A stretch of 64,000 nt of DNA. Origin: Tritrichomonas musculus (Eukaryota > Parabasalia > Tritrichomonadida > Tritrichomonadidae). Both the position numbers and the translations under genes were made by a program. Below are positions 25,318 to 35,222 of the stretch, one piece after another (position 1 is the first letter of the stretch; every line of letters starts with the position of its first letter). Location: positions 1,116,001 through 1,180,000 of the forward strand of contig JAPFFF010000011.1 in assembly GCA_039105265.1 (NCBI GenBank), in the 5' to 3' direction. The notes below the pieces were generated by a model, which was not told where the DNA came from, did no database searches, and was given only the letters and a program-made list of their open reading frames with translations.

Positions 25318-27890
25318 AACGTTTCATTATAATACTTAGAGTTATATAATCTTATTATTTTTCGTAATACATTGATATGTGAATGATTACCCTCAGTTCT
25401 ACTCATCTTCAAATCGAAATTCATATCAGCATTCGCAGTGAGATTACATTCACGACGTACTTTCTCGTAAGCGATATATCGATTCTCTGGGGATAAGTAG
25501 TTCAGAGCTGAGAACAATGGGAATAATGTTAATTCTTCATCTATTCTTCTCGTATCGTTATGTACTTCCATACCAAATAATCCGTTAATGAGTTTCATCT
25601 CTTCATCACTATCGAGATATGCAATCTCTCCATCATTACTCTCATGATATGTTGTTGAGGGTTTATTCGCGAAGTCAATGTCGATACCTAAATCTCTCAT
25701 TACATCATCACTGGTGCGTTTCAATATCGATTCATAACTTCCACGAATGAATACATATTTTCCATTACTATTCAATGATCCCGGTAACATTATTGTCGCT
25801 TGTGTATCATTATATGCAGTGATGATGTCGATATCGAAGTTCTCTCCAGTGAAGCATTTACCGTAAGCATTCTTATGATATCTATCGTAATTCATTTCGT
25901 TAGTGTAGATATGTAATCCACCACTTCCAGTCTTCACAACAACATCATCATTACTGAGTTTCTCAATGAATTTATTACGAATGATTTCTCGTTCATCAGG
26001 TGATAACGATTTGTTGATATCAATATCGATTACTGTTAATCCAGCACATTTATTCACCATGAGATTTCTACCTGTCTGATTCACTCTGAATTCACATTCA
26101 ACGTGAGTACCTTTCACAGTCCCATGTTTACTATAGTTATACGTTTCATAGAAGTTGTTATCGAAACGATTCTTAAGCGATAATCCGTAACAGTTATACG
26201 TTTCATAGAAGTTCTCAGCTACTGATTTCAATACATTTAGTGATTTATCTCTGAGGTATTGATTCATTTCAGCATCAGTAGCACGACACATCTCTTGTTT
26301 CATCATGTATATCGCGAAGTCATCATCATCATCATACATCTCGTTAATCAACTCATCAACAGCATCTTCATCGATGATGATATCTTTAGTTTCGGTGTCA
26401 ATGATGATATCGTTAGATGTTAATCCCTTAATGAATGGAACGCATGATTCATTCTCCAACACAATCATCTTGTTATGAAATCCAGTTAACGCATTCTTAT
26501 TAACAGTAACTTTCGACATTCGATTACGCTTCATCTGAAGGTTGATGTTGATACCTGGAACTATGATTTTATCATTAATGATTGATTCGTAATCACTTGA
26601 TTTGATTTTATTTTTCTTTAACGATACACCCTTGAGTTTAATAGATTTCGTTTCGATAGATCCGTTATCGAGATTATTCCATATAGTATAACATTTGGGG
26701 CATAACGCAACTTGATTATCACCGTACTTCTCAACACAACATCCGAGGAGTTTCTTCTCATCAGTAGTAGTATTTATCGATGGATTTGGTAGGAACTCAT
26801 AAGCATATTTCTCATAGAAATCTTTATCGGTAATGATAGCATCGAAACCTTGTTCACCATGACGATTCATATCACCAGCGATGGCGAAGTAAACACTATC
26901 TGTATCACATGATGTGAAGTGAATTCTCTCTATATCAACACACTTGAAGAGGAAATCATAAAGGAATGTAAGGTACCAATACTTCGCATTATCGAGAGTG
27001 AAGAACGATTCTTGAAGAGGAGTCTTACATCGAAAACTCTTGGGTTGAACTTGAATCATATATGATTCATCTGTAAGTGGAATACCATTCATGTATGTAT
27101 CAGAGATGGTGTATCTATATACGTTATCAGCATCAACGATCTTGATTTTATTATAATTCTCTGTGTTTAAAGCATCATAACCGTAAGATCCATTCATACA
27201 AATTTTATAGAATTTCTCAGCACCTTGTTTCACTCCATCAAGTATCGCTACACGTTCACTCATGAATTCTTTAACGAAACTATTGAAACCTCTGTGACAA
27301 TCATATAAAGTTACATTCTCGACATCAACTACTTTCAATCCATGATCTATGAGGAACCACAAGTAATAGCATCCGAAAGTCATGAATTCACCCATAGTAT
27401 CTAACAACATCGTAAGCTTAGTATCACGTTCATCAACGGAATGGGGCTTGTGATCTTTACTGTAGTTATACATGTATGAGCCGATAGTGGATTCATCGTT
27501 ATTAATCTTAATATTACGGAATACGATAGGGAAGTTGATGAAGGAATTGATTTTCTCTTTCGGGCATTCGAGTTTAACAGTAGCGTAAAACATAAACTCA
27601 GGATCACTATCGAATCTATGTTTGGAGTGAATGATATTCATACACTTACGTTTGATATCTTTATCAACATTACCGTCAGCGTCATAACAATTGAATGAAT
27701 TCACCATTGATCCAGGCATGTACATGATACCTCCATGATACTTATTGAACGAGTGATATTCAGATGAGAATGATGAAGGATACAAACTATTGAAATCATC
27801 ACCTATCACATGAGTAACAATATTAGGTGTATCGCGAGAGATAACTTTATTAGTTTCGATATCGTAATGGAGTCTGTTGAAAATTTTTGA
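25314..27890 (-). pseudogene. Protein-primed DNA polymerase fused to a primase-like domain, element B; N-terminus lost
   Basis: The frame is open to 28022, but homology to the A polymerase starts at about 27885 (NRLHYDIETNKVISRDTP); upstream residues come from junction and A2 sequence. The exonuclease, OTU-like and HNH regions are therefore missing. Polymerase motifs remain: DDFNSLYPSSF, KICMNGSYGYD, TSCDTDSVYF. After the point where A ends (GLTSNDIIID), about 370 residues follow. They include GLTVIDIDIN (26016-26045), VVKTGSGGLHIY (25904-25940) and IDIITAYN...LPGS (25777-25835), matching the three motifs of archaeo-eukaryotic primase (PrimPol) domains, then a helical tail. What it does in a protein-primed system is unknown. 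The surviving frame has no internal stop. Confidence 0.82.
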
Positions 27891-28170
27891 CGTTAAGATT
27901 TCCGCCAATGAATAAAAAAATTCCGCCAGTACCTGCAAAATATGCCTTGGAGGAATCATTATGTAGAGTTGATGATGTTGACTTAATGATTGGGTCATGT
28001 ACAACACACCCCTTATCCTCATATTTTGGGACTGTGGGTTTGGTACAACTCATAGTTCGCCTACTTCGCATGTGACGTTCCAGGTGATTGAAATACGTAA
28101 GTCCATTTGAATCTCTTAATACACGGCGTTCCTCATAAGAATTGCATTCCTGCGCTTTCGCGTATGACAT
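27850..28170 (-). CDS. A2 copy of the 75-aa basic protein, with insertion and altered tail
   Basis: 106 aa. Residues after codon 12 match the A1 gene at 1712 nearly perfectly up to STSSTLH, then run into junction sequence and B polymerase DNA in another frame, so the last 46 residues are accidental. A 27-nt insertion (28138-28164) adds nine codons (AKAQECNSY) near the start and includes two small stem-loops. It is probably a damaged copy. Confidence 0.4.
   Translation of the reverse strand: MSYAKAQECNSYEERRVLRDSNGLTYFNHLERHMRSRRTMSCTKPTVPKYEDKGCVVHDPIIKSTSSTLHNDSSKAYFAGTGGIFLFIGGNLNVKNFQQTPLRYRN
27885..27961. other. Junction spacer between element B and element A2
   Basis: 77 bp that match neither A nor B. 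They contain TTCCGCCA twice (about 27900 and 27930) and end in TCATTA before A sequence starts. The spacer before A3 (60253-60311) has the motif in inverse form and the same TCATTA end. Confidence 0.5.
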
Positions 28171-28204
28171 TTAATCTTGAAAAAACACTTTTTTTCATAT
28201 CTAA

Positions 28205-28438
28205 ATGACTGAATTGGGTGAATACAAGAAGGAGATTCCAGAGCTTAAGCGCATCAAGCATGATCTCAAGGAGAAGTGCTATATGTATAAGGGCCACCTC
28301 AATAACATCAAAGGGGGTATGCTGGGTAGTAATGGACTAGCCGTTCGTGAATCACTGATTGAGGATATCAATAGTCTGAAGGAGAAGGTCGCCAAACTCG
28401 AGAATGAGCTCGCTGAATTATCAAGCGATAACCACTAA
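28205..28438 (+). CDS. Small coiled-coil protein, A2 copy
   Basis: Protein identical to the A1 gene at 1974-2207 (77 aa); only silent changes. The same Lys/Glu-rich start, Gly hinge and heptad helix. Perfect protein conservation with silent DNA change hints at constraint, although the copies are very young. Confidence 0.6.
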   Translation: MTELGEYKKEIPELKRIKHDLKEKCYMYKGHLNNIKGGMLGSNGLAVRESLIEDINSLKEKVAKLENELAELSSDNH

Positions 28439-28478
28439 ATATGGGGTCGACGGGATTTCCCGCAGACCCAGATTTCAT
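28427..28478 (+). terminator. Single 55-bp hairpin unit after a stop codon (A2)
   Basis: One unit, GATAACCACTAAATAT plus palindrome (about 28443-28470) and GATTTCATGG. A1 has two units here. The palindrome stem matches the second A1 unit. Confidence 0.55.
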
Positions 28479-28523
28479 GGAGATAACCACTAATTCCCTG
28501 AGACCACTATTTTTGCACATTAA

Positions 28524-29738
28524 ATGACTGACAACAGGAAATCGTTCAAGATATTCGACAATGAGTACAATTCGCTGCTCAAGTACCCATTCAAATCCAA
28601 GATATCGAAATTGGACCCATCGCAGTTCATCATCAACCCAGAAACTCATCATGAACCATTCGTGAAGGACTTCAAATTGAAATCATGCAATCCCTATTCA
28701 AAACCGGATTTCTCATTGGAACCCGGATGCTGGGAAGTCGATTTGATGTTTGTGAAGTACACCACAAGGGCTGATGATGAAATCCAGTCCGTGGTAGTCC
28801 ATGAAACCATTTACCTCATCATGGTGAATGTCAACACACGGTATCTAATTGTGGAACCGCTTAAGAACAGACTAGATGATACCATCAAGACTGCATACAC
28901 CAAAATCATTCTTGAGAAATATGATGACTTCAAATTCAATACCATCAAATGCGATGGTGAGAATAACCTACTCAAAGTGCTTGATATACTTGGCCGCTAC
29001 AATCCATCCAGAAATAAATATAGAGGTACCAAAAATGTGTTGATTGACCGTAATGCAGTGATTGTCGATAAATCCAAACACAACAACGCTCACAAAATCG
29101 TTGATGCAACCATCAGGACACTCCGTAATGCATTCGGTTTAGATAATCGTCGGATTGGAGACCCATACCTGATGCAACAGATGGTACACTTCTATAACAA
29201 CACACCACATCGGTCTCTACGAATGCCCAATCCCAATTACCGAGATGATGGAATCCAATATGACCCGTATCTAGCAAGGGAACCCAAGTGGATATACTAC
29301 ACACCCAATCAAATGCAGCACAACCCAGATTTGGAGTGGAGATACATCAGGGATTGCCAAAGGAGGCTACGTCGAGTCAAAAATAATATGCAAATGGGTG
29401 GACTACTGAGCTATCGCAAGGGGAATATCATATTGGTCCATTACGATACATCCAAAACTGAGAAGAAGCATGAGAAGCAGAGGCGTGTGTTCAATGAGAT
29501 TGCCGAATTCATTAGATACCATAATGGGAACGTCGAATGTAAACTGCTGAAGCCATATTATAGATTCCAGTTGAATGATAATGATCAATATGTTCCATAT
29601 ACCAAAACCAAAACTGGTCGAACGCCTAAGACTGATGATGAGCGAGCTACCGTAACTGTCCCCATTATGTATACCCGATTCGTGGCACCCAATTATGCAT
29701 CACTAGGTAAAGACTATAAGCAGTACTTTGCTATCTAA
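28524..29738 (+). CDS. Maverick integrase, A2 copy
   Basis: 404 aa, intact. It differs from the A1 integrase by two conservative Ile/Val changes (RRVKNN, RVFNE). The same catalytic Asp73 and Asp144 and the same Asp194 in KIVDATIRTLRN. As an intact frame in a truncated element it could still act in trans if expressed. The stop lies 3 bp before the next gene. Confidence 0.92.
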   Translation: MTDNRKSFKIFDNEYNSLLKYPFKSKISKLDPSQFIINPETHHEPFVKDFKLKSCNPYSKPDFSLEPGCWEVDLMFVKYTTRADDEIQSVVVHETIYLIMVNVNTRYLIVEPLKNRLDDTIKTAYTKIILEKYDDFKFNTIKCDGENNLLKVLDILGRYNPSRNKYRGTKNVLIDRNAVIVDKSKHNNAHKIVDATIRTLRNAFGLDNRRIGDPYLMQQMVHFYNNTPHRSLRMPNPNYRDDGIQYDPYLAREPKWIYYTPNQMQHNPDLEWRYIRDCQRRLRRVKNNMQMGGLLSYRKGNIILVHYDTSKTEKKHEKQRRVFNEIAEFIRYHNGNVECKLLKPYYRFQLNDNDQYVPYTKTKTGRTPKTDDERATVTVPIMYTRFVAPNYASLGKDYKQYFAI

Positions 29739-29741
29739 TAA

Positions 29742-30074
29742 ATGCCAAAGCGCTATTTCCATACACAGACCACCGAGTTTAAGCTACCTGAGGACTTCAT
29801 ATATAGTCGCAATAAGAAGTACATCGTAGTGCAGTATGTGGGAGCTATCCTGAATAAGACCATCATCGGTGATTTGATGGTACACTCGGTTATTGTTGAA
29901 TTTGACCCATACTGTGACCACTTCATAATGCTAGCCAACAGACGGCAAACCAAGTATCGCAAATATGAGATGCTCAATAGGACCAAGCGGGATTTCAAAA
30001 TATGGTTCACAGACCTGTATGGTAATGAGATAAAACCCGATGCATTCGTGCTATCGTGCTTGCTAATCTATTGA
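29742..30074 (+). CDS. Penton-like minor structural protein candidate, A2 copy
   Basis: 110 aa, one residue different from A1 (HSVIVEF for HSDIVEF). The same FKIWFTDLYGNEIKPD ending that links it to the B and C minor capsid candidates. Same tight spacing after the integrase. Confidence 0.55.
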   Translation: MPKRYFHTQTTEFKLPEDFIYSRNKKYIVVQYVGAILNKTIIGDLMVHSVIVEFDPYCDHFIMLANRRQTKYRKYEMLNRTKRDFKIWFTDLYGNEIKPDAFVLSCLLIY

Positions 30075-30112
30075 CCACAGTATGGCCCATATAGGAGTTT
30101 ATTTTTGGGTAA

Positions 30113-31549
30113 ATGCAGGATGAATACCTTGATGTTTATAATATGAAACCAGGTCAATATCGCGAATTGCCGTACTCAAAATATTTATCAGCTGTGTACC
30201 TCGATGTTGATAAGGTTACCAAACTATATTTCCCACGTGATTTAGTTCCACCACCAGTCGTTCATGACTATACGATTGATAAAGTCGGAGCTACATTCAC
30301 AATGAATTCGTATGAAGATGTCCCTACATACATCTGGAGATCCAAATTTGTGGCATCGGTGAATGATTATTGCATGATCCTAGTTCAGGGACCCAATAAT
30401 AATAGACTCAGAGCAAATTCATATATAGCCTACCCCAGAAAATATTTCAAGGATACAGTTCTTGCAAACACAACTAAGTCACCTGGTGATCATCCAATAG
30501 GGTTCGAGATATCGGTTTATTCAAACCCATTACTGTTACCAACCATATATTGCTATGAACAATTTCCGCTATTCCAGGTGAATCAGACAGCTCAGCCAGA
30601 TAGTGGTCCAAAACCCATACAATTTTCATGCACAAATGATGCAGTTTTTGGTAGATCCCCACCTCGTAAAAAGATTATGGTCAATGATGAGACTTCCCCA
30701 TTCAAGCGGAGGACTAAGGATTGGTATCACAAGCACACAACATATCACCCTCGGAAAAAGCTTATATCTAATGAGTACAGCAGTGATGAGGTTAGGAGTG
30801 CTAGGAGTGATGAAGCTAGTGAGAGTAGCGATCATGAGCAAAATCCATATGACCCACGTGAAGCTGAATATAGGGATAATGAGGTGCGAAATCAGCCAAA
30901 GGTCAGTCCAAATGGGGTATATATGTCCACCGATAAGAGACCAGGGACGAAATCCGTTGTTGTTCGAAAAACAAATGGTTCATTTCAAGAATATCGAGTT
31001 GGGAAACGCGCAATGACTGATATACGACGTAAGCAACAGCATTCGCTGAAGCAATCGCAGAGGCACTCACAGGGACATCCAGCACAGCCTCTCAGCCCCT
31101 CCGGGGATGAGTATTCCAGTGATGATGCGACAGCTCTCAGTCCCTCCGGGGATGATTCACAGAGAGGGCTTAGAGATAGAACTCGCGATCGGGATCAGTA
31201 TTCATATGAATCTCAAGACAACTCCAATACTAGAACACCTAAGCGTTCATCTAGGGTATCATCTACAAAGCATTCCAGTTCGGTGAAATTCGGTAAATCA
31301 TTTAAACCATATCGGGAGAAATTCACACCCCAATTCAAGGGTAATATCATGGACACCACATTTGAGTATGAAATGCCGCCTGAGCGCAGTGATGAATATA
31401 GTGAACAGGAACTGAGTTCTCAATATGAGGAGGAAGTTGAGCCAGAGCCAGAGGCAATCGAACCACCTCGTAGGCACAAACGCAATACAAAAATAAAATC
31501 CAAACGCAGCCAAAAGCGTGAGAATTTCTTTGACCAATTCAAACCATAA
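30113..31549 (+). CDS. Structural-type protein with disordered tail, A2 copy
   Basis: 478 aa, intact and otherwise identical to A1 3937-5379 except for one lost PE repeat (EPEPEA for EPEPEPEA). Folded N-terminal 175 residues, then a Ser/Arg/Glu-rich tail with two LSPSGD hairpin sequences at 31087-31156. Function unknown. Confidence 0.65.
   Translation: MQDEYLDVYNMKPGQYRELPYSKYLSAVYLDVDKVTKLYFPRDLVPPPVVHDYTIDKVGATFTMNSYEDVPTYIWRSKFVASVNDYCMILVQGPNNNRLRANSYIAYPRKYFKDTVLANTTKSPGDHPIGFEISVYSNPLLLPTIYCYEQFPLFQVNQTAQPDSGPKPIQFSCTNDAVFGRSPPRKKIMVNDETSPFKRRTKDWYHKHTTYHPRKKLISNEYSSDEVRSARSDEASESSDHEQNPYDPREAEYRDNEVRNQPKVSPNGVYMSTDKRPGTKSVVVRKTNGSFQEYRVGKRAMTDIRRKQQHSLKQSQRHSQGHPAQPLSPSGDEYSSDDATALSPSGDDSQRGLRDRTRDRDQYSYESQDNSNTRTPKRSSRVSSTKHSSSVKFGKSFKPYREKFTPQFKGNIMDTTFEYEMPPERSDEYSEQELSSQYEEEVEPEPEAIEPPRRHKRNTKIKSKRSQKRENFFDQFKP
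31087..31156 (+). repeat. In-frame hairpin sequences, A2 copy
   Basis: Counterpart of 4911-4980; two copies coding LSPSGDE and ATALSPSGDD. Confidence 0.65.
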
Positions 31550-31556
31550 TACATGT

Positions 31557-34500
31557 TTATTCACCTTCATATGTAACATTGTATTGCATAGCTTTATTTT
31601 TCCTAACGTCCCTTTCTAGCTTATTTTGGGCTTTCATCTCAATATATCCACTACCCTCTCCGTATAATTCATATTCGATTAACGCATTGATGTTATCAAT
31701 AAATCCTTGGCGAGCTTTCTTCAATTCAGCTGGCGGGGCTGTTCGTGCGAACGTAACTAGATTTCCATAAAATGAAGTTTTAGTTTTAGAACTAGGATCT
31801 GGAGCGATTCCCTCATCGAATTTATATCCAAATCCCCATTGAAATACAACTTCCTCTACGAAATCTAACATGTCGCTAAGATCAGCGGGTACCGATTTTT
31901 TCGCTAGTTCACCAGTTTTACTGTCTATTCCCTTCTTAATAATATCAATCCAGGCTTGGACCTTAGGACCAACCCCCTTTTGATAAGTTTGCTTATGAGT
32001 ACTCCTCCAATTCGACCAATCTGGGTAGTTGAATGATTTACCTTTAGTAAGCTTTTTCTCAACAGATAGTTTCATAGGAATGTCAAAGTAATAGACATAT
32101 ACGGCGTTGCATACCGTTAGAAAATTGGTCAGTTTCCTGATTCTGATATACTTATTATAATTATTGTTGGACCAGAATGCCTTCCATATGTGAGAGAACA
32201 GGGATGCCCAATAACTGTTAGGTGATAAACGTTTACTAATACGTGCCTTTCCAAGACCGAGATCACCATATGCAGTTTCTAGAGTATTCAAGTCCTCGGA
32301 TTTCTTCAATATATATTCACCACGATCCCAATCGACCTTGGAAACATCCTTATTAAATTGCTTCATGAGCCATACATTAAATGGAGTTGTTTGACGCTTA
32401 GCCTTTGTATTATAAATTGTTTTCCAGGCCTTCTTATAAGGAGATGCATGGACTAATTTGTAACCGTTGACTATAGCTGGAGTTCCACGTTTATCAACAA
32501 GTACGATATCATCAACACGGTCACCATTAAGGTCTGTAATATTATTTCCTAATGGGTCAATACTGTTGGTTGGTAATAATCTGTACTTGGGAACTCCATT
32601 CTCATCAAGATGTTTCAAACAATATTCCTCCGCAGTATCACGAGCTGCTGCTGCTGGAATGTACTTAACTCGAAAGTTACCATTTATGACCATATCTAGG
32701 AAGTTCTTCTTGAAAGCTGAAGAATCAGCTGAGAGTGCGAGATTGCCAAACTTGTCTAAATGGCCTTTAACATTTGTAAAGTCTTTACCTGAACGCTTAC
32801 CCATGAGACCACTTCGTGATTCAATAGGCACCCTTACATAGTCATATTGGTGTTCTTTAGTATATTTGGATGTTGGTCTGTGTACCGAATCTGGTATTGT
32901 CTTAAGTGATTTCCCACCGTATACAATCGGAGGTTTAACAGGTGTCCTAACATATTTATATTTAGCTAGCTGAGGTGCCTCAGCCTCAGCCTCAGTATCA
33001 TTAGCATTATCATCATCATCATCATTAGCATCACCAATATCGATAATCGAATCATCATCATCACTACCGGATTTATGGGACATGTGTACTTTAGGTGTAG
33101 AAAAAATGTTATTATTTGTATTCTCACGATTGACATCTTTTTCGATATCAGCTTCGATACCCTCATAGACCCTAATCTTACTGATATACTTTTGTATATT
33201 TGACACCTCGGCTTCTGCTTTTGGAGTCTCTATGGTAAGCGATCGATCTTCTGCGATTGAATCCAAGTTATGTATGATATCATCAACCATATCTCGAACC
33301 TCCCGAATCTCAAACTCGTTAAGTTCACGAGGTGCACATTCGGGGTTATCAGCAATGCGATAGTATTTGGGTAGTACCTCAATGATATCCTCAGGGAGAA
33401 TACGCTTTGTGCGCAGCATGGCCATATCCTGATCAATCCTATCTGCACGAGTTCCGATTTCTGGGAATATATTCGACATCGATTGGGATTCCACCTCCTC
33501 CTCTTCCTCCTCAAATTCTGGATTAACGGGTTGTCTATTGGGATTAGCATAATCAGGGGTGTCCACGATTGGATCTCCCGGAGATTCCAATCCAGGAAAA
33601 TCCGACAATGGTATCGATTGGATCTCCTGTGGAGGTTCCTCGATTGGATCTCCTTGGGGTTTCGGTTGGGGTTTCAAATATAGATCCGGATTTGTGAAGT
33701 AAGTCTCGACATATTTCGTAAGCCTTTTCTTCAACTTGTCAACCTGACTAGGATCATTAAAGTCGGTGCTTACCAGATCTTGACTCATCTCACCAATCGC
33801 ATTTACTATCTCAGTCTCGTACGAATCTGGATAATAGATGATATGTCGAATATTATTGATGACTTCATCTGATACATCGCATTTACTAGATAAATACTCA
33901 AGAAGCTTACGGTAATCAAGAAGCTTACTGTACGGGACTTTACTACTATCCTCCTCTTCCCCTGAGGCTTCCCCTGAGGCTTCCTCATCCCCAGAGGGGC
34001 TGAGAGCTGTCGCATCATCCTCTTCACCTGAGGCTTCCCCTGAGGGTTCCTCGATTGGATCTCCCGGAGATTCCACTTTAGGAAACTCCGATAATGGTAT
34101 CGATTGGATCTCCTGTGGGGGTTTCGGTTGGGGTGCTATTGGGGGTTCCGCTTTGGGCTTCGATTGGGGTTTCAAATATTTATTCGGATCTCTGAAGTAC
34201 ATTACAGCTTTCAGCTTAAAAAGGTTCTTCAAACTTGCAACAGACCTAGGATCATTAAAGTCGGTGCGTGCACAATCTCGCCTCATCTCATCGATTATAT
34301 TCATCTCAGCCTCGTACAAGTCTGAATTATTGATGACTTGTATCATATTATCGATGATTTCATCTGATACTCCGCATTCACTAGATAAAAACTTAAGGAG
34401 CTTACGGTATCTGGGGTACTGGACTTCACTATAAGTCTCCTCTTCACCTGAGTCTTCACCTGGATCTCCTGGAGATTCCACTTTAGGAAACTCCGATAAT

Positions 34501-35126
34501 GGTATCGATTGGATCTCCTGTGGAGGTTTCGGTTGGGGTTTCAAATATAGATTCGGATTTGTGAAGTAAGTCGCGGCATTATCTTTAAGTCTTTGCTTCA
34601 AAGTTTGTTTCACACCAGCGTTATTCCTGTTGAATCCATTACACATATCATCTATGTTTTTGAGCGACTGTCGTATCTCATCATTGTACAGATCTGGATT
34701 ATTGATGACATGTATCATATTATCGATGATTTCTTTTGACACACCGCATATAACATATAATAACCTAAGAGTACCACGGAGATTGTTGTTCTGGACTTTA
34801 TTCCGATAATATTCATATTTACTTGGGTCTTCGGAGTTTTTCAAATAATTATCCAGTTCGTAGTTGAACTCTCGGAGCCTCCACGAAAGACGGTCCTTAG
34901 TACGTTCAACTTGATCAGCCTCAATGGGATCTGATCCTTGATTTGGCCATGAGCGCTTAAGCTCCAAGAACTTACTAAGCACCTTATCACCGTACAGATT
35001 TCTATCATTGATGACACCTATCATAGCGTTGATGATATCATCTGTTGCTTTGCATTCAGTATATATAAACTTAAGGATATTACGGTCTCTGGCGCTCTTG
35101 ACTTCATTATCAATACGGCTAAGCAT
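31557..35126 (-). CDS. Large modular structural protein, intact, element A2
   Basis: 1189 aa. Four N-terminal modules of about 130 residues (starting near residues 1, 112, 245 and 400), each a helical bundle with signature VINNPDLY or similar, then NPxLYLKPQPKP and a linker with EIQSIPLSEFPKVESPGD. An acidic middle (EEEEEVESQS; DDDDNANDTEAEAEA) leads into a unique C-terminal domain of about 500 residues with DLNGDRVDDIVLVD (calcium-loop or FG-GAP-like) and Trp-rich segments. It is the intact form of the A1 pseudogene; the third module is the one A1 lacks. No family recognised; a multi-copy virion or tegument-like protein is possible. Confidence 0.7.
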   Translation of the reverse strand: MLSRIDNEVKSARDRNILKFIYTECKATDDIINAMIGVINDRNLYGDKVLSKFLELKRSWPNQGSDPIEADQVERTKDRLSWRLREFNYELDNYLKNSEDPSKYEYYRNKVQNNNLRGTLRLLYVICGVSKEIIDNMIHVINNPDLYNDEIRQSLKNIDDMCNGFNRNNAGVKQTLKQRLKDNAATYFTNPNLYLKPQPKPPQEIQSIPLSEFPKVESPGDPGEDSGEEETYSEVQYPRYRKLLKFLSSECGVSDEIIDNMIQVINNSDLYEAEMNIIDEMRRDCARTDFNDPRSVASLKNLFKLKAVMYFRDPNKYLKPQSKPKAEPPIAPQPKPPQEIQSIPLSEFPKVESPGDPIEEPSGEASGEEDDATALSPSGDEEASGEASGEEEDSSKVPYSKLLDYRKLLEYLSSKCDVSDEVINNIRHIIYYPDSYETEIVNAIGEMSQDLVSTDFNDPSQVDKLKKRLTKYVETYFTNPDLYLKPQPKPQGDPIEEPPQEIQSIPLSDFPGLESPGDPIVDTPDYANPNRQPVNPEFEEEEEEVESQSMSNIFPEIGTRADRIDQDMAMLRTKRILPEDIIEVLPKYYRIADNPECAPRELNEFEIREVRDMVDDIIHNLDSIAEDRSLTIETPKAEAEVSNIQKYISKIRVYEGIEADIEKDVNRENTNNNIFSTPKVHMSHKSGSDDDDSIIDIGDANDDDDDNANDTEAEAEAPQLAKYKYVRTPVKPPIVYGGKSLKTIPDSVHRPTSKYTKEHQYDYVRVPIESRSGLMGKRSGKDFTNVKGHLDKFGNLALSADSSAFKKNFLDMVINGNFRVKYIPAAAARDTAEEYCLKHLDENGVPKYRLLPTNSIDPLGNNITDLNGDRVDDIVLVDKRGTPAIVNGYKLVHASPYKKAWKTIYNTKAKRQTTPFNVWLMKQFNKDVSKVDWDRGEYILKKSEDLNTLETAYGDLGLGKARISKRLSPNSYWASLFSHIWKAFWSNNNYNKYIRIRKLTNFLTVCNAVYVYYFDIPMKLSVEKKLTKGKSFNYPDWSNWRSTHKQTYQKGVGPKVQAWIDIIKKGIDSKTGELAKKSVPADLSDMLDFVEEVVFQWGFGYKFDEGIAPDPSSKTKTSFYGNLVTFARTAPPAELKKARQGFIDNINALIEYELYGEGSGYIEMKAQNKLERDVRKNKAMQYNVTYEGE
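33985..34020 (-). repeat. In-frame hairpin sequence in modular gene, A2 copy
   Basis: Counterpart of 7821-7856 (CCCC-AGA-GGGG). A2 lacks the second one found in A1 at 7380-7410. Confidence 0.65.
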
Positions 35127-35144
35127 ACCTTTATTTTATAGTAA

Positions 35145-35222
35145 ATGTTCAGTATAGAACAGAGTGGATTTTCAATAAAAGCAGCCACTATCGACGAGTT
35201 ACTAATAGAATACATCAAAAAG
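35145..35222 (+). pseudogene. Fibre-like gene start, truncated by element C
   Basis: The first 26 codons match the A1 fibre-like gene (8687; one substitution, EQSG for EHSG). Sequence then changes at once into the terminal repeat of element C. The rest of the gene does not resume on the other side of C. Confidence 0.85.

Larger units (their letters stand above)
16700..27884. mobile_element. Maverick/Polinton element B (right end lost)
   Basis: Holds a capsid gene, penton-like gene, fibre-like gene, two short amphipathic protein genes, integrase and polymerase, all diverged from A. The polymerase loses its N-terminal half at about 27885, where unrelated spacer and then element A2 begin. The tRNA-like repeat at 21395-21661 splits the set into a structural half and a replication/integration half. 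It is not settled whether these halves are one element with an insertion or two elements. Confidence 0.75.
27962..35222 (+). mobile_element. Maverick element A, copy 2 (truncated at both ends)
   Basis: Matches A1 1758-8763 almost base for base, with differences in hairpin-unit number, linker modules and a few single bases. The left edge joins the B polymerase through a 77-bp spacer; the right edge is in codon 26 of the fibre-like gene, where element C starts. It carries no polymerase or capsid gene, so it cannot act alone. Confidence 0.9.
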
